Source of the DNA: Liquorilactobacillus nagelii DSM 13675
GTDB taxonomy: Bacteria; Bacillota; Bacilli; Lactobacillales; Lactobacillaceae
DNA length: 64,000 nucleotides
Reading direction: 5' to 3'
NCBI RefSeq assembly: GCF_019444005.1
Contig: NZ_CP049304.1
Span: forward strand, 1,674,001-1,738,000
Shown here: in pieces, positions 50,236-62,055 of the stretch
How positions within the stretch are numbered: position 1 is the stretch's first letter
Layout: every line of letters begins with the position of its first letter
Notes under the pieces: model-generated
What the model was told of the DNA's origin: nothing
What the model saw: only the letters and a program-made list of their open reading frames with translations
Databases searched by the model: none
Program-made: the position numbers and the translations under genes

Positions 50236-52326
50236 TTACCCAGCGTTGCCACCGTTTTTCTTGATAATTTCTTCTTGAATTGATTTTGGCACTGGTTCGT
50301 AATGATCCATTGTCATCGTGAATGTACCACGTCCTTGAGTTGCTGAACGCAAAGTTGTTGCATAACCAAACATTTCAGCTAAAGGAACGAAAGCTTTCAC
50401 CATTTGAGCATTACCACGGTTTTCCATGCCTTCAACTCGACCACGACGTGCAGTAACATGTCCCATAACATCACCTAAGTAATCTTCTGGAGCAACAATT
50501 TCAACCCGCATGATCGGTTCTAGAATAACTGCACCAGCAACTTTAGCACCATTCTTTAAAGCAAGCGATGCTGCAATCTTGAAAGCTGCCTCACTAGAAT
50601 CGACATCATGGTAACTACCATCATAGAGCTTAGCTTTAACATCAATCAAAGGATAGCCAGCTAAAACACCATTTGCCATTGATTCCTTCAAGCCCTGTTC
50701 AACAGCTGGAATATACTCACGTGGAACAACCCCACCAACAATTGCATTTTCAAATTCAAAGCCTTTGCCTTCATCATTTGGTGTAAATTCAATCCAAACA
50801 TCACCATACTGACCTTTACCACCAGACTGATGAACAAATTTTCCTTGGACAGAAACTTGTTTCGTAAAGGTTTCACGATAAGCAACTTGAGGTTCCCCAA
50901 CTTTAGCATCTACTTTGAATTCACGTCTCATTCGATCGACGATGATATCCAAATGTAATTCACCCATACCAGCAATTAAAGTCTCACCAGTTTCAGGGTT
51001 AGTTTCAGCTTTAAAGGTTGGATCCTCTTCTGCAAGTTTTTGCAAAGCAACATCCATCTTATCTTGATCTGCTTTTGTCTTAGGCTCAATCGAAACTTGA
51101 ATAACTGGATCAGGGAATTCCATTGATTCAAGAATCAGCGGATGGTTAACATCCGTTAATGAATCACCCGTTGTTGTAGCTTTCAAACCAATAGCTGCAG
51201 CTATGTCTCCTGCGAATACTTCAGGGATTTCTTTACGGTGATTCGAATGCATCTGCAATAAACGTCCAACACGTTCACGTTTATCCTTAGTTGCATTTAA
51301 GACATAGGATCCAGCTTCAAGTGTACCAGAGTATACCCGGAAGAAAGTTAAACGTCCAACGAAGGGATCAGTTGCAATTTTGAAAGCCAAACCAGCAAAT
51401 GGTTTGTCATCGCCTGCTACCAGCTCAACTTCTTCGCCATCTGGATCAGTTGCTTTATATGGTTTAACATCTAAAGGTGACGGCAAGTAGTCATTAACAG
51501 CATCCAACATCATCTGAACACCTTTATTTTTGAAGGCCGAACCAGCTAAAACAGGATAAAGCTCTAAGTTCAGAGTTGCTTTACGAATAGCTGATTTGAT
51601 CTCAGCGATACTGATTTCTTCACCACCAAGATATTTTTCCATCAAATTATCGTCAACATCAGCCAATTTTTCAATCATTTCTTCACGGCGTTTTTGAGCA
51701 TCTGCTTTATATTCTTCTGGAATATCAACAGTGTCCCATTTTGAACCTAATTCATCTTCATCGTAAATATCAGCTTTCATCTCAACTAAATCGATAACAC
51801 CCTCAAATTCATCTTCCGCCCCAATTGGCATTTGAATTGCAACTGCATTTGCTTGTAGGCGATCATGAATTGTGCTAACAGAGTAATCAAAGTTAGCACC
51901 AATTTTATCCATTTTGTTGACAAAAACAATTCTAGGAACTGAGTAAGTTGTTGCCTGACGCCAAACATTTTCTGTTTGTGGTTCTACACCCGACTGGGCA
52001 TCTAAAACAACTACAGCTCCATCAAGTACACGTAATGAGCGTTCTACTTCAACAGTAAAATCAACGTGTCCTGGGGTATCAATAATATTGATTCGATGAT
52101 CTTTCCATTGAGCTGTCGTAGCAGCAGATGTGATAGTAATCCCACGTTCTTTTTCTTGATCCATCCAATCCATTTGTGAATCACCATCATGTGTTTCACC
52201 AATTTTATGAATTTTTCCAGTGTAATAAAGAATTCGTTCAGTCGTTGTTGTTTTCCCAGCATCGATATGCGCGACAATTCCGATGTTACGTGTTTTTTCA
52301 AGTGGGAATTCACGTTTATTAGCCAT
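50236..52326 (-). CDS. fusA: Elongation factor G
   Basis: GTPase that drives ribosomal translocation. 696 residues; G1 AHIDAGKT (19-26), [17 protein letters not shown], then domains II-V ending in [18 protein letters not shown]. Last gene of rpsL-rpsG-fusA, 127 bases after rpsG. Confidence 0.98.
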   Translation of the reverse strand: MANKREFPLEKTRNIGIVAHIDAGKTTTTERILYYTGKIHKIGETHDGDSQMDWMDQEKERGITITSAATTAQWKDHRINIIDTPGHVDFTVEVERSLRVLDGAVVVLDAQSGVEPQTENVWRQATTYSVPRIVFVNKMDKIGANFDYSVSTIHDRLQANAVAIQMPIGAEDEFEGVIDLVEMKADIYDEDELGSKWDTVDIPEEYKADAQKRREEMIEKLADVDDNLMEKYLGGEEISIAEIKSAIRKATLNLELYPVLAGSAFKNKGVQMMLDAVNDYLPSPLDVKPYKATDPDGEEVELVAGDDKPFAGLAFKIATDPFVGRLTFFRVYSGTLEAGSYVLNATKDKRERVGRLLQMHSNHRKEIPEVFAGDIAAAIGLKATTTGDSLTDVNHPLILESMEFPDPVIQVSIEPKTKADQDKMDVALQKLAEEDPTFKAETNPETGETLIAGMGELHLDIIVDRMRREFKVDAKVGEPQVAYRETFTKQVSVQGKFVHQSGGKGQYGDVWIEFTPNDEGKGFEFENAIVGGVVPREYIPAVEQGLKESMANGVLAGYPLIDVKAKLYDGSYHDVDSSEAAFKIAASLALKNGAKVAGAVILEPIMRVEIVAPEDYLGDVMGHVTARRGRVEGMENRGNAQMVKAFVPLAEMFGYATTLRSATQGRGTFTMTMDHYEPVPKSIQEEIIKKNGGNAG

Positions 52327-52453
52327 TTTGAGAATTTCTCTCCTTCCAAAACCATGAATAATTTCTTAATTCACAATTTAATAACCTTATCCTTTAAAAA
52401 AATGACTACTATAAGGATTTACCCAAAAACCATATAATAGCCATTTCCATAAT

Positions 52454-52924
52454 TTACCAGCGATAATGTGCAAACGCACGGTTGGCATCTGCCATTTTAT
52501 GTGTGTCTTCACGTTTTTTAACTGATGCACCAGTATTATTAGCAGCATCAATGATTTCTTTAGCTAAACGTTCTGGCATTGTATGCTCACCGCGTAAGCG
52601 AGAATAGTTAACAATCCAACGTAAACCTAAAGTTGATCTTCTATCTGGTCGAACTTCAATCGGCACTTGATAGTTAGATCCACCAACACGACGTGCACGA
52701 ACTTCCAACACTGGCATAACATTTTTCATTGCTTCTTCAAAGACTTCCAAAGGTTCATTGCCTGTCTCGTCCTTGATTAAGTCAAATGCTTGATACAAAA
52801 TTTTTGAAGCTGTCCCACGTTTTCCGTCAATCATTAAACGGTTAATTAAGCGTGTTACCAATTTAGATTTGTAAATTGGATCTGGGAGTACTTCACGCTT
52901 TGAAACTGCACCTTTTCTTGGCAT
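52454..52924 (-). CDS. rpsG: 30S ribosomal protein S7
   Basis: Nucleates the 30S head and contacts E-site tRNA. 156 residues: [28 protein letters not shown] and the late [17 protein letters not shown] end. 31 bases after rpsL. Confidence 0.98.
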   Translation of the reverse strand: MPRKGAVSKREVLPDPIYKSKLVTRLINRLMIDGKRGTASKILYQAFDLIKDETGNEPLEVFEEAMKNVMPVLEVRARRVGGSNYQVPIEVRPDRRSTLGLRWIVNYSRLRGEHTMPERLAKEIIDAANNTGASVKKREDTHKMADANRAFAHYRW

Positions 52925-52955
52925 TTAAATTACCTCCTAATATTCCTATTTCCGA

Positions 52956-53369
52956 TTATTTCTTTGGCTTTTTAGTACCATACTTCGAACGACTCTGTTT
53001 ACGGTCAGTAACACCAGCTGTATCCAAAGCACCACGAACGATATGATAACGGACACCAGGAAGGTCTTTTACACGTCCTCCACGAATCAAGACAACACTA
53101 TGTTCCTGCAAGTTATGACCGATTCCTGGAATATAAGCTGTAACTTCAATCAAATTAGACAAACGAACACGAGCATATTTACGTAAAGCTGAGTTAGGCT
53201 TTTTCGGTGTCATTGTTCCCACACGAGTAGCTACCCCACGCTTTTGCGGTGCAGGATTATTGGTTTGTGCTTTGTTGTAACTATTGTATCCAAAATTCAA
53301 GGCAGGCGAGTTTGATTTAGAACTCTTCGATTTACGGCCTTTGCGAATCAATTGATTAATTGTTGGCAT
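52956..53369 (-). CDS. rpsL: 30S ribosomal protein S12
   Basis: Decoding-centre protein. 137 residues, the longer Firmicute form. The streptomycin-determining lysines are unchanged: Lys57 in [11 protein letters not shown] and Lys101 in [13 protein letters not shown]. First gene of the str operon, with a leader of about 180 bases. Confidence 0.98.
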   Translation of the reverse strand: MPTINQLIRKGRKSKSSKSNSPALNFGYNSYNKAQTNNPAPQKRGVATRVGTMTPKKPNSALRKYARVRLSNLIEVTAYIPGIGHNLQEHSVVLIRGGRVKDLPGVRYHIVRGALDTAGVTDRKQSRSKYGTKKPKK

Positions 53370-53429
53370 CTATTGCTTCTCCTCCTAAAAAATTTTCTTC
53401 TAAGTACACACATCCAGGCGGTTCATTTT

Positions 53430-53560
53430 ATTGAAAAAAATAAAAAAGCCCGAACTCATAATGCTAACGATGCACAGTCAGCATGTCCTATCTAATACAG
53501 GAAAACTGTTCATATAAAGCACCTTGACTAGGTTACCACGCAAAATAGACTTTTGTCAAT
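53430..53560 (-). promoter_or_regulatory. Promoter and leader of the rpsL-rpsG-fusA operon
   Basis: Minus-strand -35 TTGACA (complement at 53554-53559) is followed 18 bases later by a weak -10 TAACCT with an upstream TG. In the leader, ATGCTGAC pairs with GTTAGCAT (one G-T), followed by a GGGC and a long T run, which looks like an attenuator or structured leader. Confidence 0.5.
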
Positions 53561-53636
53561 CAAAAAAATATAAATAATGACAATCTAAGTTTCAAGTTTT
53601 GCGTAATTAATTTATGAATTGGAGGTTCATTATAAA

Positions 53637-54305
53637 TTGAAACTATTTTTATTTTTTACTTTAGGAAGTTGTTGGGGATCTTTCATTTACTGTTCTTATT
53701 GGCGAGAAAAAAATCAAATATCATTAACAATCAAACGATCATTTTGTGATAACTGTCATAAAAGTTTGAAAATTGTTAGTTTGATATTAATTATTAGTTT
53801 TCTGATTCAAAAGGGACGATGTTGTTACTGTAAAAATTCAATCAGTTGGGTTAGCACTTGTTGTGAATTAATAATGGGTTGTTGTTTCAGTTGCTTAACT
53901 CATTCTGATTATAATCTAGGAATTTGCCTTTTTGTAATCTGTTGGACAAGTTGGTTAACTATTGAAGATTTACAAAATTTGGCCGTTTCACAAAATTTAC
54001 TATTCGGAGGCAGTCTGATAATCTTAGCTTTTTTAAAACTAAACCATCAATTTCAAATTAATTTTTTGGCTAGTGCAGGAATTTTGTTTGTCCTGTTAAG
54101 TTGTTTTGTTATTCTTCGGTGGCTAGGAAGTGCAGATTTGATTCTATTAATTATTACCTACTTTTTATTTGGCTTTTGGAAACTTTTGCTTTTGCTATTA
54201 TTAGTTTCAACTAGTGGAATAATTGTCTGCCTAATTTTAAAAACTTCAAGATTGCCACTTATTCCCTTTATTACTTTAGGAATCTTCATTCTGTTCCTAA
54301 TCTAA
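53637..54305 (+). CDS. comC: Type IV prepilin peptidase (A24, ComC-like)
   Basis: Membrane aspartic protease that cleaves and methylates type IV prepilin-like proteins, such as competence pseudopilins. About 222 residues and roughly seven membrane segments. The N-terminal zinc-type motif has CDNC and CCYC; the catalytic aspartates are in WLTIEDLQN and LGSADLILL (the usual GxGD is GSAD here). It is unusually cysteine-rich in the third membrane region. A TTG start at 53637 follows GGAGG with 11-base spacing. It is the only plus-strand gene between rpsL and rpoC. Pseudopilin genes are not in this window. Confidence 0.8.
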   Translation: MKLFLFFTLGSCWGSFIYCSYWREKNQISLTIKRSFCDNCHKSLKIVSLILIISFLIQKGRCCYCKNSISWVSTCCELIMGCCFSCLTHSDYNLGICLFVICWTSWLTIEDLQNLAVSQNLLFGGSLIILAFLKLNHQFQINFLASAGILFVLLSCFVILRWLGSADLILLIITYFLFGFWKLLLLLLLVSTSGIIVCLILKTSRLPLIPFITLGIFILFLI

Positions 54306-54370
54306 TAATTATTGATAATTATTAGCAAAAAGCTAGTTATCTCAAAACTATAAAACTAACTTTTGGATAA

Positions 54371-54415
54371 AAAAAAGGTACCCATAACCTAAGGAGGATA
54401 TGGGTACCTTTGTGT
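54371..54415. terminator. Terminator of rpoB-rpoC
   Basis: AAAGGTACCCATA pairs with TATGGGTACCTTT (54375-54411), with a run of eight T on the minus strand. It also lies downstream of the prepilin peptidase gene. Confidence 0.9.
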
Positions 54416-54442
54416 TAATAATTCAAATTAGTGGTTCTATAA

Positions 54443-57400
54443 TTATTTGTCTGATGAAGGAGCGATTGTCTGATTATCAGCTTCCTGATCCTTCATCTTT
54501 TTTTCCAAATCAGAAATTGAATAGACACTTTGTGAAACCCCACCAATTTCTTTTGGCTTGATTTGACGATAAACGGACATTCCCGTTCCAGCAGGAATCA
54601 ACTTCCCGATGATAACATTTTCCTTCAAACCAATTAAAGGATCGTTCTTCCCACGAATTGCAGCATCCGTCAGGACACGTGTTGTTTCTTGGAAGGAAGC
54701 AGCTGATAAGAAACTATTTGTTTCCAATGAGGCTTTAGTAATCCCTAACAAGACTGGTCGAGCAGTTGCTGGGATACTTCCCTTGATTAGGGTCTTATAG
54801 TTTTGTTCCTTGAAATCATTAATATCCATTAAGGTTCCTGGAAGCAAGTCAGTATCTCCTGGATCCATTACTCGAATCTTACGCAACATTTGTCGTGCCA
54901 TTACTTCAATATGCTTATCAGAAATTTCCACACCCTGCATGCGGTAAACCTTTTGAACTTCACGCAAAATGTAATTTTCAGTAGATAAAACATCACGAAC
55001 TTTAATCAGTTCCTTGGGATCAACTGACCCAACTGTTAATGCTTCACCACGATGAATCTTATCGCCTTCAGCTACTTTTAAAACAGAAGTAAATGGTAAA
55101 CTATAGGTTCTAGTGTCAGTTTCACCCTTAACTGTCACGGTCTTAGTCCGTTCAGCTGGGTTTTCTTCGACTGAATCAATCTCACCGGTAACTTCAGAAA
55201 TTTTTGCCAAACCTTTAGGATTACGAGCCTCAAAAATTTCTTGAACACGAGGCAAACCTTGGGTAATATCATCTCCGGCAACACCACCAGTATGGAAAGT
55301 TCGCATTGTTAACTGAGTACCTGGTTCACCGATTGACTGAGCCGCTACAGTTCCAACAGCTTCACCAACCTCAACTTCGTCACCAGTTGCCATGTTGCGA
55401 CCATAACAATGTTCACAAACTCCATGAACCGTATTGCAAGTAAACGCTGAGCGAATTGTAACCTTTTTAATTCCAGCAGCAATAATTGCTTGCGCCTTAT
55501 CTTCATCGATCATTTCATTAGACGCTACAATTAATTTACCAGTTTGCGGATCTTTAACTGATTTCATCGCATAGCGGCCTAAAATTCGATCATAAAGTGG
55601 TTCAATCATTTCGTTGCCCTCGCGAATAGCCATTACATCTAACCCACGATCAGTACCACAATCCTTTTCGCGAATAATAACATCTTGTGCAACATCAACT
55701 AAACGACGAGTCAAATAACCTGAATCAGCAGTTTTTAGGGCCGTATCAGTCATTCCTTTACGAGCACCATGAGTGGAAATGAACATTTCCATAACAGATA
55801 ATCCCTCACGGAAGTTAGAAACGATTGGTAACTCCATAGTTTTACCATTAGGTGCAGCCATCAAGCCACGCATTCCAGCCAACTGTGTAAAGTTAGAAAT
55901 ATTTCCACGAGCTCCTGAGTCTGACATCATTTGAATTGGATTTTTAGGGTTCATGTTCTGAACAAGCTTATCTTGAATCTGATCTTTGGCATTATTCCAG
56001 ATAGCAATAACTCTTTCATAACGTTCATCCTCAGTAATCAGTCCTCGGCGAAATTGCTTAGCAACAGTTGCAACTTCCTTATGTGCATTATCAATGATTG
56101 CTGGTTTTTCCTTCAAATCAGTAACATCAGCAATTCCCACTGTTAAACCAGAACGAGTTGACTCGTAATAACCAATGTTTTTAATTCGATCCAACAATTC
56201 AGAAGTAGCCGTTACTTTAAATTTCTTGTAAACTTCAGCAATAATATCACTTAAAAATCCAGCTTTAAATGGACCAACTAATGGCTGATCTATAATGTAC
56301 TCAGGAATATCCGTACCAGGTTCAACAAAATATTTATCTGGAGTCTTATCAGTTAAATTATCTGCTGTTGGTTCATTCAGGTATGGAAAATCTACTGGTA
56401 AAATTTCATTAAAAATTGCTTTACCAACCGTTGTTACCATAACTCGCTGTTTTTGCCAATCAGTGAATGGTTTTCCAGCTGCAGCTAATGAAGCTGTCTG
56501 TAGACCAATTCGTGTATGCAAATGAACATAATTATTTAAATAAGCCGTCCGCACTTCATTGACATCTTTGAAAACCATCCCTTCACCTTCACGGTTTGGT
56601 TCCTCAACAGTCATGTAATAGTTACCAATAACCATATCTTGAGAAGGAGTTACAATCGGTTTACCATCTTTCGGTGCCAAAATGTGGTGAGCTGCCAACA
56701 TTAGTAGTCGGGCCTCAGCTTGCGCCTCATCTGATAATGGAACATGAATCGCCATCTGATCTCCATCAAAGTCAGCATTGTAAGCTTCACAAGCTAATGG
56801 GTGCAATCTCATAGATTTACCATCAACCAATACTGGTTCGAAAGCCTGAATACCCAAACGATGCAAGGTAGGTGCTCGATTTAACAAAACTGGATGCTCT
56901 TTGATAACTTCCTCTAAAACATCCCAAATATCTTCATCACGCCGTTCAATCTTACGCTTAGCATTTTTGATATTTGAAGCCATTCCGCGTTTAACTAACT
57001 CTTTCATCATGAATGGCTTGAATAATTCCAATGCCATTTCATGCGGAATTCCCATCTGATTCATTCTTAGCTTAGGGCCAACATCAATAACCGAACGACC
57101 AGAGTAATCAACACGCTTACCTAATAAGTTTTGGCGGAAACGACCTTGCTTTCCTTTTAACATGTGTGAAAGTGACTTCAATGGTCGGTTCCCTGGACCA
57201 GTTACTGGACGTCCGCGGCGGCCATTATCAATCAGCGCATCTACAGCTTCTTGCAGCATTCGTTTTTCATTTTGAACAATAATTCCTGGTGCATTCAAAT
57301 CTAACAAACGTTTCAGACGATTGTTACGGTTGATGACTCTCCGATACAAATCATTCAAATCTGAAGTTGCAAAACGACCACCTTCCAATTGAACCATTGG

Positions 57401-58117
57401 ACGTAAATCTGGTGGAATAACTGGAATAGCATCCATTACCATCCAGTCCGGTCGATTACCAGATTGCAAGAAAGCTTCTAAGATATCTAATCGACGAACT
57501 GCTCGTGTCCGTTTTTGTCCAGTAGCATCTTTTAGTTCTTCCTTTAATTCTTCACATTCTTTGGCTAGGTCAACATCTTTTAATAAAGTTCGAATTGCTT
57601 CAGCACCCATTGATGCTTGAAATTCTTTACCATACTTCTCACGTTTTTCACGATATTCTCTTTCAGTTAACAACTGTTTTTTCTCTAAAGGAGTATTACC
57701 TGGCTCAGTAACCACATAAGAAGCGAAATAGATAATTTCCTCAAGAGCACGGGGACTCATGTCCAAAACTAAGCCCATCCGACTCGGAATTCCCTTGAAA
57801 TACCAGATATGCGTAACTGGGGCTGCCAATTCGATATGACCCATTCGTTCTCTTCGAACTTTAGAACGAGTTACCTCAACGCCACAACGGTCACAAACGA
57901 TTCCCTTATAACGAATCCGTTTATATTTTCCACAAGCGCATTCCCAATCTTTTGTAGGACCAAAAATTCTTTCGTCAAACAAGCCATCTTTTTCTGGCTT
58001 AAGTGTTCGATAATTGATCGTTTCTGGTTTTTTTACTTCACCATAAGACCAGCTGCGGATTTTGTCTGAAGAAGCCAAACCAATCTGCATACTGTCAAAC
58101 TTATTGACATCGATCAA
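54443..58117 (-). CDS. rpoC: RNA polymerase beta' subunit
   Basis: Catalytic subunit of RNA polymerase. 1224 residues; N-terminal zinc site [20 protein letters not shown], active-site [16 protein letters not shown], and a second cysteine cluster ([13 protein letters not shown]). The C-terminus ends in an acidic tail ([18 protein letters not shown]). It follows rpoB by 36 bases. Confidence 0.98.
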   Translation of the reverse strand: MIDVNKFDSMQIGLASSDKIRSWSYGEVKKPETINYRTLKPEKDGLFDERIFGPTKDWECACGKYKRIRYKGIVCDRCGVEVTRSKVRRERMGHIELAAPVTHIWYFKGIPSRMGLVLDMSPRALEEIIYFASYVVTEPGNTPLEKKQLLTEREYREKREKYGKEFQASMGAEAIRTLLKDVDLAKECEELKEELKDATGQKRTRAVRRLDILEAFLQSGNRPDWMVMDAIPVIPPDLRPMVQLEGGRFATSDLNDLYRRVINRNNRLKRLLDLNAPGIIVQNEKRMLQEAVDALIDNGRRGRPVTGPGNRPLKSLSHMLKGKQGRFRQNLLGKRVDYSGRSVIDVGPKLRMNQMGIPHEMALELFKPFMMKELVKRGMASNIKNAKRKIERRDEDIWDVLEEVIKEHPVLLNRAPTLHRLGIQAFEPVLVDGKSMRLHPLACEAYNADFDGDQMAIHVPLSDEAQAEARLLMLAAHHILAPKDGKPIVTPSQDMVIGNYYMTVEEPNREGEGMVFKDVNEVRTAYLNNYVHLHTRIGLQTASLAAAGKPFTDWQKQRVMVTTVGKAIFNEILPVDFPYLNEPTADNLTDKTPDKYFVEPGTDIPEYIIDQPLVGPFKAGFLSDIIAEVYKKFKVTATSELLDRIKNIGYYESTRSGLTVGIADVTDLKEKPAIIDNAHKEVATVAKQFRRGLITEDERYERVIAIWNNAKDQIQDKLVQNMNPKNPIQMMSDSGARGNISNFTQLAGMRGLMAAPNGKTMELPIVSNFREGLSVMEMFISTHGARKGMTDTALKTADSGYLTRRLVDVAQDVIIREKDCGTDRGLDVMAIREGNEMIEPLYDRILGRYAMKSVKDPQTGKLIVASNEMIDEDKAQAIIAAGIKKVTIRSAFTCNTVHGVCEHCYGRNMATGDEVEVGEAVGTVAAQSIGEPGTQLTMRTFHTGGVAGDDITQGLPRVQEIFEARNPKGLAKISEVTGEIDSVEENPAERTKTVTVKGETDTRTYSLPFTSVLKVAEGDKIHRGEALTVGSVDPKELIKVRDVLSTENYILREVQKVYRMQGVEISDKHIEVMARQMLRKIRVMDPGDTDLLPGTLMDINDFKEQNYKTLIKGSIPATARPVLLGITKASLETNSFLSAASFQETTRVLTDAAIRGKNDPLIGLKENVIIGKLIPAGTGMSVYRQIKPKEIGGVSQSVYSISDLEKKMKDQEADNQTIAPSSDK

Positions 58118-58153
58118 AAAGACCGACCTCCTTTTCGTTTTTATTCGGATTTT

Positions 58154-61100
58154 CTAATTTTCAGTTTTAGCTTCTGTGTCTGTCATTTCTGTCGCTGGAC
58201 TGTCAGCTTCAGCTTGTGCTTTCTTTTCAGCCTGTTGTTTAGCCAATTTGCTCAAAGCATCAACATTCATGACCTCATCGTCCTCGTCGTCCATATCTCG
58301 CAACTCAATCTCTTTTTTGTCAGAATCTAGAACTTTCATATCAAGTCCTAATGATTGAAGTTCCTTAACCAAAACTCTAAACGATTCAGGTACACCTGGC
58401 TTAGGAATCGGTTCACCCTTAACAATTGCTTCATAAGTCTTAACTCGACCCACTACATCATCAGATTTATAAGTTAAAATTTCTTGCAATGTATAAGCAG
58501 CACCATATGCTTCTAAAGCCCAAACTTCCATTTCACCAAAACGCTGACCACCAAATTGTGCTTTACCACCTAATGGTTGCTGTGTAACTAATGAGTATGG
58601 CCCAATTGAACGAGCATGAATCTTATCATCAACCATATGAGCTAACTTCATATAGTACATAACGCCAACTGCAATTCGATTATCAAACGGTTCTCCAGTT
58701 CGACCATCATAAAGAACTGATTTACCATCACTAGAAACGCCGGCCTCTTTTAAAGCTGACCAGATATCACTATCACGTGCACCATCAAAAACGGGTGAAG
58801 CAATATGAATCCCTAACTTGCGGCCAGCCATTCCTAAATGAAGTTCCAAAACCTGACCAATATTCATACGTGAAGGAACACCCATTGGACTCAACATGAT
58901 ATCAACCGGAGTCCCATCAGGCATAAATGGCATATCCTCTTCTGGAATTACAATTGAAACTGTACCTTTGTTTCCATGACGTCCGGCCATCTTATCACCA
59001 ACTTGAATCTTACGCTTCTGGGCAATATAAACTCGTACCATCATATTGACACCAGGTGATAATTCATCACCAGCTTCACGTGTAAAGATTTTAACATCCT
59101 GAACAATTCCGCCGCCACCATGAGGTACGCGCAAAGAAGTATCACGAACTTCACGAGCCTTTTCACCAAAAATAGCATGCAACAAACGTTCTTCAGCTGA
59201 CAATTCAGTAACTCCCTTAGGTGTTACCTTACCAACTAAGATATCTCCATCATGAACTTCAGCACCAATCCGAATAATACCGAATTCGTCTAAATCTTTC
59301 AAAGCATCTTCACCAACATTAGGGATTTCACGAGTCATCTCTTCCGGCCCTAACTTGGTATCACGAGCTTCTGATTCATGTTCTTCAATATGAATAGAAG
59401 TATACACATCTTCTTTAACTAAGCGTTCATTAATCGCAATCGCATCTTCGAAATTGTAGCCATCCCACGTCATAAAAGCAATTAATGGGTTTTGACCCAA
59501 AGCTAATTCACCATTTTCCATTGATGGGCCATCAGCTAAAACTTCGTCATTGTCGACATGATCTCCAACTTGAACAATCGGACGTTGATTGTAGTTTTTA
59601 CCACCATTTGAGCGACGGAATTTCATTAATTTGTACCTATCAAGTGTACCATCATCGCGTCTTACTCGAATTTCTCGAGCATCAACATATTCAACTGTTC
59701 CATCATGTTTGCTAATCAAAGCAACCCCAGAATCATGTGCTGCTTTATATTCAATCCCTGTACCAACCAGTGGTGCATGGGGATCAATCAGTGGAACCGC
59801 CTGACGCTGCATGTTAGCACCCATCAAAGCACGGTTAGAATCATCATTTTCCAAGAAAGGAATACATGCAGTCGCAACAGCAACAACTTGTTTTGGCGAA
59901 ACATCCATGTAATCAACTTTATCAACTGAAATTTCAATATTATCACTCTTACTACGAGCCATAACAACGTTATTAACAAACGAACCATCATCATTTAATG
60001 GCGAGTTAGCCTGAGCAATAACATAATTATCTTCTTCATCAGCAGTTAAATAATCAATTTTATCTGTAACTTTGTGAGTGGTCCAAGAAACACGCCGATA
60101 AGGTGTTTCAATAAAACCATATTGGTTGATTCGAGCATAAGAAGACAAACTATTAATCAAACCAATATTAGGTCCTTCAGGTGTTTCAATCGGGCACATC
60201 CGACCATAATGCGTATAGTGAACGTCACGAACTTCATACCCAGCTCGATCACGAGTCAAACCACCGGGTCCTAAGGCAGACAAACGACGTTTATGAGTCA
60301 ATTCGCCTAGGGGATTAGTCTGGTCCATAAACTGGGATAATTGAGAACTACCAAAGAATTCTTTAATTGAAGCAACTACTGGTCGAATATTAATCAACTG
60401 TTGGGGAGTTACTGTGGCTGTGTCTTGAATTGACATCCGTTCGCGAACAACACGCTCCATCCGCGATAAACCAATTCTAAATTGGTTCTCCAATAATTCA
60501 CCCACGCAACGAATCCGTCGATTACCTAAATGATCAATATCATCTGTATTGCCAATATCTTCTTGCAAATTAAAAAAGTAATTCATTGAAGCAATAATAT
60601 CGGCCGGTAAAATATGCTTATACTTCAAGTCAATATTGCCATTGCCAATCATATTAACTATTTTTTCTGGGTCCTTCGGTGAATAAACCTTGATAATTTG
60701 TACTACCATTGGATTGGTAACCACACCTTCATCTGAAGGTTGGAAAGTATAAGTTTTAAAATCTTTTCTTGCTAAAAACGGAGCCAAGTTATCCAGGACT
60801 TGTTTATCTAAAACAGTATCCTTCTTAGCTAAGATTTCTCCAGTTTCTGGATCGGCCAACGTTTCTGCCAAAGTTAGATTGAGTAACCGATTCTTCAAAT
60901 CTAACTTCTTGTTGATTTTGTAGCGTCCAACTGGCGCTAAGTCATAACGTTTCGGATCAAAGAAACGAGCAGTTAACAAACTACGGGCACTATCAGCCGT
61001 TTTAGGCTCACCTGGGCGTAGTCGTTCATAAATATCTTTCAGCGACTCCTCGACACGTGAATCTTCGCTGACCTTATGCACGTCTTTTTCAAGAGTCAAA

Positions 61101-61762
61101 AGTAAGCTGTCGCTGGCACCAAGCATTTTGACAATTTCATCATCAGAACTAAAACCTAACGCTCTGATTAATTCAGTTAACGGAATTTTACGCGTTCGAT
61201 CGATTCTGACATATGCAATATTTTTAGCATCATTCTCATATTCTAGCCAAGCTCCTCGATTAGGAATTACTGTCGTTCCATAGGTAACTCGACCACTTTT
61301 ATCCATTTCAGAATTGTAATAAACTCCAGGTGAACGAACTAATTGTGAAACGATAACTCGTTCAGCACCATTTATAATGAAAGTACCCTGTTCAGTCATT
61401 AGTGGGAAGTCGCCAAAGAAAACATCCTGAGATTTAATTTCTCCGGTTTCATGGTTTATTAAATTCAACGTAACGTGCAGTGGTGCCGAAAAATTAGCAT
61501 CATGCTGTCGTGCTTCCTCGACTGTGTATTTTGGTTTCAACAATTGATAATCAACGAACTTCAAAGATAAATTGCCTGCAAAATCCTCAATCGGCATAAT
61601 ATCCTCGAAAACCTCTCTAAGACCGTCATTCAAAAACCATTTATATGAATTAGTTTGAATTTCGATCAAATTAGGCAGTTCCAGAACTTCTTTGATACGT
61701 GCATAACTTCTACGAGTTCGATGTTTACCGTATTTAACTATATGTCCTGCCAAGTTGTTCAC
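58154..61762 (-). CDS. rpoB: RNA polymerase beta subunit
   Basis: 1202 residues. The rifampicin region ([21 protein letters not shown] and [11 protein letters not shown]) carries the wild-type residues, so no resistance allele. The C-terminal signature [24 protein letters not shown] is followed by a lineage-specific acidic, Ala/Glu-rich tail. Confidence 0.98.
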   Translation of the reverse strand: MNNLAGHIVKYGKHRTRRSYARIKEVLELPNLIEIQTNSYKWFLNDGLREVFEDIMPIEDFAGNLSLKFVDYQLLKPKYTVEEARQHDANFSAPLHVTLNLINHETGEIKSQDVFFGDFPLMTEQGTFIINGAERVIVSQLVRSPGVYYNSEMDKSGRVTYGTTVIPNRGAWLEYENDAKNIAYVRIDRTRKIPLTELIRALGFSSDDEIVKMLGASDSLLLTLEKDVHKVSEDSRVEESLKDIYERLRPGEPKTADSARSLLTARFFDPKRYDLAPVGRYKINKKLDLKNRLLNLTLAETLADPETGEILAKKDTVLDKQVLDNLAPFLARKDFKTYTFQPSDEGVVTNPMVVQIIKVYSPKDPEKIVNMIGNGNIDLKYKHILPADIIASMNYFFNLQEDIGNTDDIDHLGNRRIRCVGELLENQFRIGLSRMERVVRERMSIQDTATVTPQQLINIRPVVASIKEFFGSSQLSQFMDQTNPLGELTHKRRLSALGPGGLTRDRAGYEVRDVHYTHYGRMCPIETPEGPNIGLINSLSSYARINQYGFIETPYRRVSWTTHKVTDKIDYLTADEEDNYVIAQANSPLNDDGSFVNNVVMARSKSDNIEISVDKVDYMDVSPKQVVAVATACIPFLENDDSNRALMGANMQRQAVPLIDPHAPLVGTGIEYKAAHDSGVALISKHDGTVEYVDAREIRVRRDDGTLDRYKLMKFRRSNGGKNYNQRPIVQVGDHVDNDEVLADGPSMENGELALGQNPLIAFMTWDGYNFEDAIAINERLVKEDVYTSIHIEEHESEARDTKLGPEEMTREIPNVGEDALKDLDEFGIIRIGAEVHDGDILVGKVTPKGVTELSAEERLLHAIFGEKAREVRDTSLRVPHGGGGIVQDVKIFTREAGDELSPGVNMMVRVYIAQKRKIQVGDKMAGRHGNKGTVSIVIPEEDMPFMPDGTPVDIMLSPMGVPSRMNIGQVLELHLGMAGRKLGIHIASPVFDGARDSDIWSALKEAGVSSDGKSVLYDGRTGEPFDNRIAVGVMYYMKLAHMVDDKIHARSIGPYSLVTQQPLGGKAQFGGQRFGEMEVWALEAYGAAYTLQEILTYKSDDVVGRVKTYEAIVKGEPIPKPGVPESFRVLVKELQSLGLDMKVLDSDKKEIELRDMDDEDDEVMNVDALSKLAKQQAEKKAQAEADSPATEMTDTEAKTEN

Positions 61763-61964
61763 CTCTCAAATTATTTCTGCAAATAGCCTTCACAAATATT
61801 ACATTTTGGTTACAATTAACTATTAAACCAAATAAATCTTATTTTTAGGCAAAAAAAAACCAAAAACAGTTGACACCTAAACGGCGAAACACACTATTTT
61901 TGCTTTTCTCGGCGATAACTATGGACAATATATCACAGTCACCCGATAATTCACAGATTATACT

Positions 61965-62000
61965 TACTAATGATACTGAAAACTTTATCAAAAGTCAAAT
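61965..62000 (-). promoter_or_regulatory. Possible rpoB promoter
   Basis: Minus-strand TTGACT, 17-bp spacer, TATCAT, directly downstream of the clpC terminator. The remaining leader of roughly 200 bases contains a run of ten T (around 61850) that may act as a pause or attenuation site. The 61763-62055 gap holds no gene. Confidence 0.5.
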
Positions 62001-62009
62001 GGTTAACCC

Positions 62010-62042
62010 CAAAAAGAGCTGTGACCTTGTCATCACAACTCT
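62010..62042 (-). terminator. Terminator of clpC
   Basis: GAGTTGTGA pairs with TCACAGCTC (one mismatch) around a GACAAGG loop, followed by TTTTT on the minus strand. Confidence 0.8.
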
Positions 62043-62055
62043 ATCGAAAACTAAC

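Noticed and set aside
60000..62000. Rifampicin-resistance or other drug-resistance changes in rpoB, rpsL, rplD and rplV
   Set aside because: The key residues read as wild type in all four genes.
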